Shown here: piece after piece, positions 59,007 to 64,000 of the stretch | How positions within the stretch are numbered: position 1 is the stretch's first letter | Layout: every line of letters begins with the position of its first letter | Source of the DNA: an uncultured Eubacteriales bacterium | GTDB lineage: Bacteria > Bacillota > Clostridia > Oscillospirales > Acutalibacteraceae | NCBI GenBank assembly: GCA_905198155.1 | Contig: CAJKBQ010000016.1 | Location: 1-64,000 of the forward strand | Length of the DNA: 64,000 bases | Direction of reading: 5' to 3' | Position numbers and translations under genes: made by a program | Notes under the pieces: model-generated | Told to the model about the DNA's origin: nothing | The model's database searches: none | Seen by the model: the letters and a program-made list of their open reading frames with translations, nothing else

Positions 59007-62000
59007 ATGAAGAAAGGGTTCGGGATTTCAAAAATCAATCATCGCATGAGGCCGATTGCACTGGTGCTGTCGCTGGTCGTGACAATTGGCGTGTTTTGGG
59101 GATTAAAGCTGGTCGGGATTGCGATGGCCGGCGAGGCGTTCTGCGGCCGCGAGGAGCACACGCACACGGCGGAATGCATGGTGCGGACGCTGAACTGTAC
59201 CAGGGAGCATGAACATACCGACGATTGCTATTTGGTAACTTACCGGTGCGGGCGGGAAGAACATACGCACACGGCGCTGTGCTACGCCAATGCGGCGGCC
59301 GATGTGGAAACGGCGGCGGAGTGGGAAGCGACGCTGCCGACGCGCACCGGGAACGCCGGGGATGATATGGCGGCCATTGCGCGGTCGCAGGTGGGGTACG
59401 CGGAGAGCGTGCAGAATTTCGTGCTGAACGACGACGGCACGCGGCGCGGATACACGCGGTATGGCGCGTGGTACGGCAACCCGCACGGCAACTGGTCGGC
59501 GATGTTCGTGTCGTTTTGCCTGAATTATGCGGGGCTGCCGAAGGATGCGGCACCGTTTGGGTCGGGCACGCAGACGATGATGCTGGAATGGACGAAGGCT
59601 GGGTTGTTTGCGGCGGCGGATGTGGTTCCGGCGGCGGGTGACGTGGTGTTTTTGGACTGCGACGGGGCTGGAAAATGCACCGACGTGGGGGTGGTCGATG
59701 CGGCGGCGGAGACGATCTCGGTGATTTTGGGCGACTGCGACGATCAGGTGGCGGTGCGCGCCTTTGCTGCGGACGATGCGGCGATTTTGGGGTATGGACG
59801 GGTTGCGGAGGCTGCGAAGGCTGCGGCGGATGCTGCGCCGGTACAGCATCCGGTGCGCGCGCCTGCTGCGAACAGCAATTCGGGGTCGTTTGAGATTGTG
59901 CCGAGTGCGGATACGAGCAAGTTGATTGATGTGAATTTGTACGATTATGGGAATAATATCAATGACTTGTTCAAGAGCAATCGGATGTATCCGGGATTCC
60001 AAAATCCGGGTGGGACGAAGTCAATTGACTGGGGAATTGGCGCTTACAGCATGAATTTCGGCGACAATGTGACGTCCGATTACGATGCGGGATTGAGCAG
60101 TGTGACGAACAAAACGCATCCGCCGTACAACATCAATTCCACGACGTACGAGAATACGGCCAACCAGCCGATCAGCGGCGTGTTGAAAGATCAGTTGGTC
60201 AACGGGTATCCGGCGTTGGCGGATGGGACGTCGCTGGGCTATCTGTTTAGCAACAGCACATACGCGACCAAGAAGAACACGGCGAGCATCAACGGACTGT
60301 TCCAGTATAATCCAACAACGGGAGAATACTACTACAACTCACACAACAATCATGCGCAGTTTTCGGCATCAAATAATACGTTTACGCTGTATAAACAAAC
60401 GATCACGTCAAACTTTATCATGTATCCGTTCGGCAATTTCCTGCCGTTCAACGACATCAAGTCCGAAGCGACGCAGGTGACGTCGATTGACAGCGGGTAT
60501 TTTACGCGCGTGGCGGCCAGCGCCCGGAATAAGTACAACAGCAATGGGAAAAACGAATATAAAGTGCTGGCGGACGTGCTGGAAAGCAAGTTTATCCCGC
60601 TTATGAATGCGGAAGGAAGCTGGAATTACAAAACCCTGCTCAATAAGTATTTTCAGCTAAGTTCGAGCGCAAATGCAAAAAACAATGTAAGTTTCCCGGC
60701 TTCCTACGACGAAACCCAAAAGCCGCTGAACAATATGTACAACATCGACTACGACAACCCGACCGACTTCTTTTTCGGGATGAATATGCACATGGAGTTC
60801 ATGCAGCCGAAGGACGGCCTGACCGGGCCGGACGGCAAGCAGCAGATGATCTACTACTTCACCGGTGACGACGATGTGTGGATTTTCATCGACGGGAAGC
60901 TGTTCCTGGATCTGTCCGGCATTCACCGCCATGTCGGCGGCAAGATCGACTTTGTGGAAGGTAAAGTGTATTATTACGCGCTGGATTTGAGCAAGGGCGA
61001 TGTGTCCGACGACGCGTACAAAATCGTCACATTCGAGCAGATTTTGGGCAGCAAAGACGGCCTGAACGACAAGGGCACGTTCGCGAATTACTCCGAACAT
61101 ACGCTGGACTTTTACTATATGGAGCGCGGCTCCGGGTCGAGCGTGTGCCGGATGAACTTCAACCTGCCGCTGCTGCAAAAGAACCGCATCAGCGTCACCA
61201 AACAGCTGGACAAAAACCTGGACGACGCGCTGGGTAATCCGGCGTTCCGGTTCCAGGTGTACAAAGAGGGCGGCCAGGAGCTGCTGATTGCGCCGGGCAC
61301 GCCGTACAATATCTGCGACGAGACGGGCAAGGTGCTTTCCACCGGGACGACCGACGCGAATGGGATTTTTACCATTCATGCGGGCGAGACCGCCGTGTTT
61401 GCGAATATTCCCGAAAATTCCGGCAGATATTTCGTCCGGGAACTGATTGAGGAATCGATCGCGTCGCAGTACGGCGAGGTTCACGTCAGCGGGACGACCG
61501 AAACGGTCAATGCGCAGAACGTGAAAATCGGCGAGGATTCGTTCCAGTCGTACGACAGCCCGGTGAAGGATATGTCGGACGGCAGCACGGCGTTCCGGTT
61601 CACCAACGACGTGGATGTTACAAAATATGGCCGGCTGGTGATCGAAAAACAGGTGAGCGATGACTCGGAAACGCCGGCGGATCGGGTATTTTCGTTCACA
61701 TTGACCATCGACGGGACGCCGATTCCGGCGGGGACAAAAATTACGCGAACCGATGCGGACGGCGCGCGGACGGAATCTGAGATCACCGAAGCCGGGAAGC
61801 TGACGCTGCACCCCGGCCAGCGGATTGAGATTGCCAATATTTTGGCAGGCGCACGCGTGCAGTTGACGGAAGACGCCAGTTCGGCGGCCGGATATACCGT
61901 GACGTATACCGGCGAGAACATCCGGCTGGCGGATGCGGACGGCGGGGTGTCCGGCGTGATCCGGGCGGACGGCGCGTCACAAATCACCGTGCTGAACGAG

Positions 62001-62870
62001 CGGAACGGCACGAAGCTGCGGATTCCGGTGCAGAAAACGCTGCAATACCCCGACGGCACGGAGAAAACGTTTGAATTTGTGCTGCGCGAAGTGAGTTCGC
62101 CCGAAAATCCGACGCCGGTTGAAAACGGGAAATTCCGCCGCGCAAGCGTAACGATGACCGACGGCACGCAGGATTTCGCGTTTACGCTGAATTATCCGCC
62201 GGAGACTGCGGCCGGAACGTATTATTACCGGATTCGGGAAGAAAACGGCGCGCTTCCGGGCGCGGATTCCGGCAGTTATGTGGTGGAAGTGATTGTTACG
62301 GCGGCGGACGGCCGGGTGGATGCGAAAATTGGGTCCATCGTGAAAAACGGGTCGGAATTGGCCGAATCCGTTTCGTTCACCAACCGCAATGTGCGCGCGC
62401 TGACGATTTCCAAAACGGTGAAGCGCGTGGAAAACTGCACCGCGAAGTTTGAATTCACCATCGACGCTACGGTGGACGGCGCGCCGCTGGCCGGGACGTT
62501 TGCCTGCACGGGCGTGGACGGGGTGTCCGAAGTGACGTTCACGGACGGACGCGCGGTGATTGAACTGGCGGATGGGGAATCCGTCACGATTTCCGATCTG
62601 CCGTACGGGACAGTATGGACGGTGACGGAAACGCCGGCGCAGTCGTTCTTCACGGAATGCGGCCGCGGCGGCGAGACATCATCCGGCAGCGCGATCGACG
62701 GCACGCTGACGGCGGACGACCATGTGGCGTTCGTCAACGTCGGCGGATACGAATTGCCTGCGACCGGCAGCAGCGGCGAGCTGATTTGCATCGTGGTGGG
62801 GAGCGCGCTGATGCTCGGTGCGCTGATCGGTGCCATCCGGCTGCGCCGGAAGAAGCCCAAGGCAAGGTAA
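59007..62870 (+). CDS. Large LPXTG surface protein with degenerate CHAP-like and fibro-slime domains
   Basis: A 1287-residue sortase substrate, probably a pilus tip or ancillary adhesin. Order: signal peptide or anchor (about 14-42); three metal-site-like modules C-x(3-4)-H-x-H-x3-C (residues 46-57, 64-74, 81-92); a CHAP/amidase-like domain (about 117-265) in which NWSAMFVSFC has Ser164 where the nucleophile Cys is expected, and CTDVGVV has Asp226 where the catalytic His is expected; a fibro-slime-like domain (about 380-715, with DDDVWIFIDGKLFLDLSG); several beta-sandwich domains of Cna-B/DUF5979 type (about 725-1245); and a C-terminal signal LPATG (1250-1254), hydrophobic helix and RLRRKKPKAR tail. 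It lies upstream of a pilin gene. Confidence 0.88.
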   Translation: MKKGFGISKINHRMRPIALVLSLVVTIGVFWGLKLVGIAMAGEAFCGREEHTHTAECMVRTLNCTREHEHTDDCYLVTYRCGREEHTHTALCYANAAADVETAAEWEATLPTRTGNAGDDMAAIARSQVGYAESVQNFVLNDDGTRRGYTRYGAWYGNPHGNWSAMFVSFCLNYAGLPKDAAPFGSGTQTMMLEWTKAGLFAAADVVPAAGDVVFLDCDGAGKCTDVGVVDAAAETISVILGDCDDQVAVRAFAADDAAILGYGRVAEAAKAAADAAPVQHPVRAPAANSNSGSFEIVPSADTSKLIDVNLYDYGNNINDLFKSNRMYPGFQNPGGTKSIDWGIGAYSMNFGDNVTSDYDAGLSSVTNKTHPPYNINSTTYENTANQPISGVLKDQLVNGYPALADGTSLGYLFSNSTYATKKNTASINGLFQYNPTTGEYYYNSHNNHAQFSASNNTFTLYKQTITSNFIMYPFGNFLPFNDIKSEATQVTSIDSGYFTRVAASARNKYNSNGKNEYKVLADVLESKFIPLMNAEGSWNYKTLLNKYFQLSSSANAKNNVSFPASYDETQKPLNNMYNIDYDNPTDFFFGMNMHMEFMQPKDGLTGPDGKQQMIYYFTGDDDVWIFIDGKLFLDLSGIHRHVGGKIDFVEGKVYYYALDLSKGDVSDDAYKIVTFEQILGSKDGLNDKGTFANYSEHTLDFYYMERGSGSSVCRMNFNLPLLQKNRISVTKQLDKNLDDALGNPAFRFQVYKEGGQELLIAPGTPYNICDETGKVLSTGTTDANGIFTIHAGETAVFANIPENSGRYFVRELIEESIASQYGEVHVSGTTETVNAQNVKIGEDSFQSYDSPVKDMSDGSTAFRFTNDVDVTKYGRLVIEKQVSDDSETPADRVFSFTLTIDGTPIPAGTKITRTDADGARTESEITEAGKLTLHPGQRIEIANILAGARVQLTEDASSAAGYTVTYTGENIRLADADGGVSGVIRADGASQITVLNERNGTKLRIPVQKTLQYPDGTEKTFEFVLREVSSPENPTPVENGKFRRASVTMTDGTQDFAFTLNYPPETAAGTYYYRIREENGALPGADSGSYVVEVIVTAADGRVDAKIGSIVKNGSELAESVSFTNRNVRALTISKTVKRVENCTAKFEFTIDATVDGAPLAGTFACTGVDGVSEVTFTDGRAVIELADGESVTISDLPYGTVWTVTETPAQSFFTECGRGGETSSGSAIDGTLTADDHVAFVNVGGYELPATGSSGELICIVVGSALMLGALIGAIRLRRKKPKAR

Positions 62871-62883
62871 CGGTACCATACAG

Positions 62884-62923
62884 TTCTGTTGCCTTTTGAC
62901 ATAGATAGAATCGAAGAACAGAA
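62884..62923 (+). other. Small hairpin before the pilin gene
   Basis: TTCTGTT (62884-62890) pairs with AACAGAA (62917-62923), the latter abutting the ribosome site of the pilin gene. It could modulate pilin translation or separate it from the adhesin message. No promoter is evident in the 65-bp gap. Confidence 0.35.
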
Positions 62924-62935
62924 AGGTTGATAGTT

Positions 62936-64000
62936 ATGAAACGGTTTTTTGCAATCATGATGTCCATCGTGATGCTGATCGCGCTGTGCGTCCCGGCGTT
63001 TGCTGCGGAGGAGAAAGGCTCGATCACCATCAGCAATGCGGTTCCGGGCGAGACATATGCGATTTACAAGATGGCTGACCTAGAAAGCTATGACACGTCG
63101 AAGAATGCGTACTCGTACAAACCGGCCGATGGGTGGACGGATTTCTTCACGGCGCATTCAGGCATTTTTGAGCTGGACAACGGCTACATCTGGCTGAAAA
63201 CGGATGCGACGGTCGATGCGGCGAAGCTGGCGAAAGAAGCACTGGCGTATGCGGCGGAAAAGAATATTCAGCCGGTGCAGACCATCACGGCGGAAAAAGA
63301 TAAACAGGTCAAATTTGACAACCTGGCGTTGGGCTACTACCTCATCGACTCCTCGCTGGGCGCACTGTGCGGTTTGACTACGACGAAACCGGACGCGGAA
63401 ATTGAAGAGAAAAACGGCACGCCGGGTGTAGATAAAGAGGTTCAGGAGGATTCTGACAGCAGCTGGGGCAAGCAGAACGATGCCGATCTGTTCCAGACGA
63501 TCAATTTCCGCACGACCATCACCGCGCAGGCCGGTGCGCAGAACTATGTGCTGCACGATAAAATGACGGGGATGACGCTGGACGCGGGTTCGATCAAAGT
63601 GTACCGCGGCTCGGTGGCGGACGACAATTTGGTTGGCGTTGCGAATTATACGGTCAATACGAACCCGGATGACGGCTGCACCTTTGAAATCGTGTTCAAA
63701 CAGGAATTCTGCGACACGCTCGCTGCGAATGACCAGATCATTGTGACCTATTCTGCGGCGCTGAAAGAAGATGCGATTGTGGGCGGAAATGGCAACCCCA
63801 ACGAAACCTGGCTCGAATACGGCGACGAAAACAACGTCAACACGACGCCGAAAGTGACCACCACGACGTTCACCTACGAGTTTGACGTGGTGAAAACCGA
63901 GGTGAACAATAAGCTGCTGGACGGCGCGGAGTTCAAACTGTACGATGCGGAGACGGGCGGCAGCGAGATCAAACTGGTGAAACAGGACAACGGTACATAC
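62936..64000 (+). CDS. Backbone-type SpaA pilin, truncated by the window edge
   Basis: At least 355 residues, open to the edge. A signal peptide (MKRFFAIMMSIVMLIALCVP, cleavage likely after AFA) is followed by an N-terminal domain starting GSITISNAVPGETYAIYKM, typical of SpaA-type fimbrial proteins. The segment TTKPDAEIEEKNGTPGVDKEV contains the lysines where class C sortases join subunits in such pilins. Later, FDVVKTEVNNKLLDGAEFKL begins a Cna-B domain with the lysine expected to form an isopeptide bond. GAAAGG lies upstream of the ATG. The LPXTG signal and probably a class C sortase gene lie beyond 64000. It follows the LPXTG adhesin gene by 65 bp. Confidence 0.9.
   Translation, partial: MKRFFAIMMSIVMLIALCVPAFAAEEKGSITISNAVPGETYAIYKMADLESYDTSKNAYSYKPADGWTDFFTAHSGIFELDNGYIWLKTDATVDAAKLAKEALAYAAEKNIQPVQTITAEKDKQVKFDNLALGYYLIDSSLGALCGLTTTKPDAEIEEKNGTPGVDKEVQEDSDSSWGKQNDADLFQTINFRTTITAQAGAQNYVLHDKMTGMTLDAGSIKVYRGSVADDNLVGVANYTVNTNPDDGCTFEIVFKQEFCDTLAANDQIIVTYSAALKEDAIVGGNGNPNETWLEYGDENNVNTTPKVTTTTFTYEFDVVKTEVNNKLLDGAEFKLYDAETGGSEIKLVKQDNGTY

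Overview
The window looks like a chromosome segment of a GC-rich, low-oxygen, spore-forming Firmicute, probably a gut member of the class Clostridia (Oscillospirales/Ruminococcaceae-like). The evidence is the threonyl T-box leader, strong AGGAGG ribosome sites, sigma-A promoters with 17-bp spacing, RNase Y beside YmdB, a SpoIID-like/peptidoglycan-binding gene set, sortase-type pili with LPXTG signals, and many gut glycan enzymes. No tRNA or rRNA gene, CRISPR array, insertion sequence or prophage was seen. The right edge cuts through a pilin gene.

Layout. 1-5250: a GC-rich direct repeat, glyS, a probable structured RNA sharing the glyS terminator, and on the minus strand a DIP1984-family gene, ymdB and rny. 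5390-13400: T-box-controlled thrS, an ArsC-fold gene and a four-gene ABC operon (ATPase, permease, GldG-like, DUF4340). 13410-15440: an AT-richer RloA/RloB-like pair (AAA ATPase plus TOPRIM-like protein), probably antiphage and probably acquired. 15450-24130: a DUF1846 gene, then a divergent metabolic cluster around an AraC regulator (TIM-barrel isomerase and 2-hydroxyacid dehydrogenase on one side; Old Yellow Enzyme, SDR and fumarate-reductase-like flavoprotein on the other). 24140-29370: an NSS transporter, GH38 and GH5 enzymes.

29390-34230: a surface quality-control operon (response regulator, histidine kinase, HtrA, membrane PDZ protein). 34300-36800: three genes with a SpoIID-like and several peptidoglycan-binding domains. 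36820-44800: a GH5-like glycosidase, asnA, MATE exporter, ychF, an acyltransferase-like membrane protein, a second SDR and a small membrane protein. 44860-53520: gltX, glnS, a sigma-70-family factor, a zinc-ribbon protein, a type Ic aspartate aminotransferase and secDF behind an unusual leader. 53560-57790: a LolD/FtsX-type exporter with a very long coiled coil. 57870-64000: the start of a pilus locus (coiled-coil protein, signal peptidase I, a 1287-residue LPXTG protein and a backbone-type pilin).

The most noteworthy items are: the large LPXTG protein, whose CHAP-like domain appears to have lost both catalytic residues; the secDF leader, which combines a terminator hairpin with a 10-bp pseudoknot; a multi-helix RNA candidate with its own promoter between glyS and the ymdB strand; the RloA/RloB pair with a promoter-proximal palindrome; and the AraC-centred redox cluster with a 9-bp inverted repeat around its promoter.
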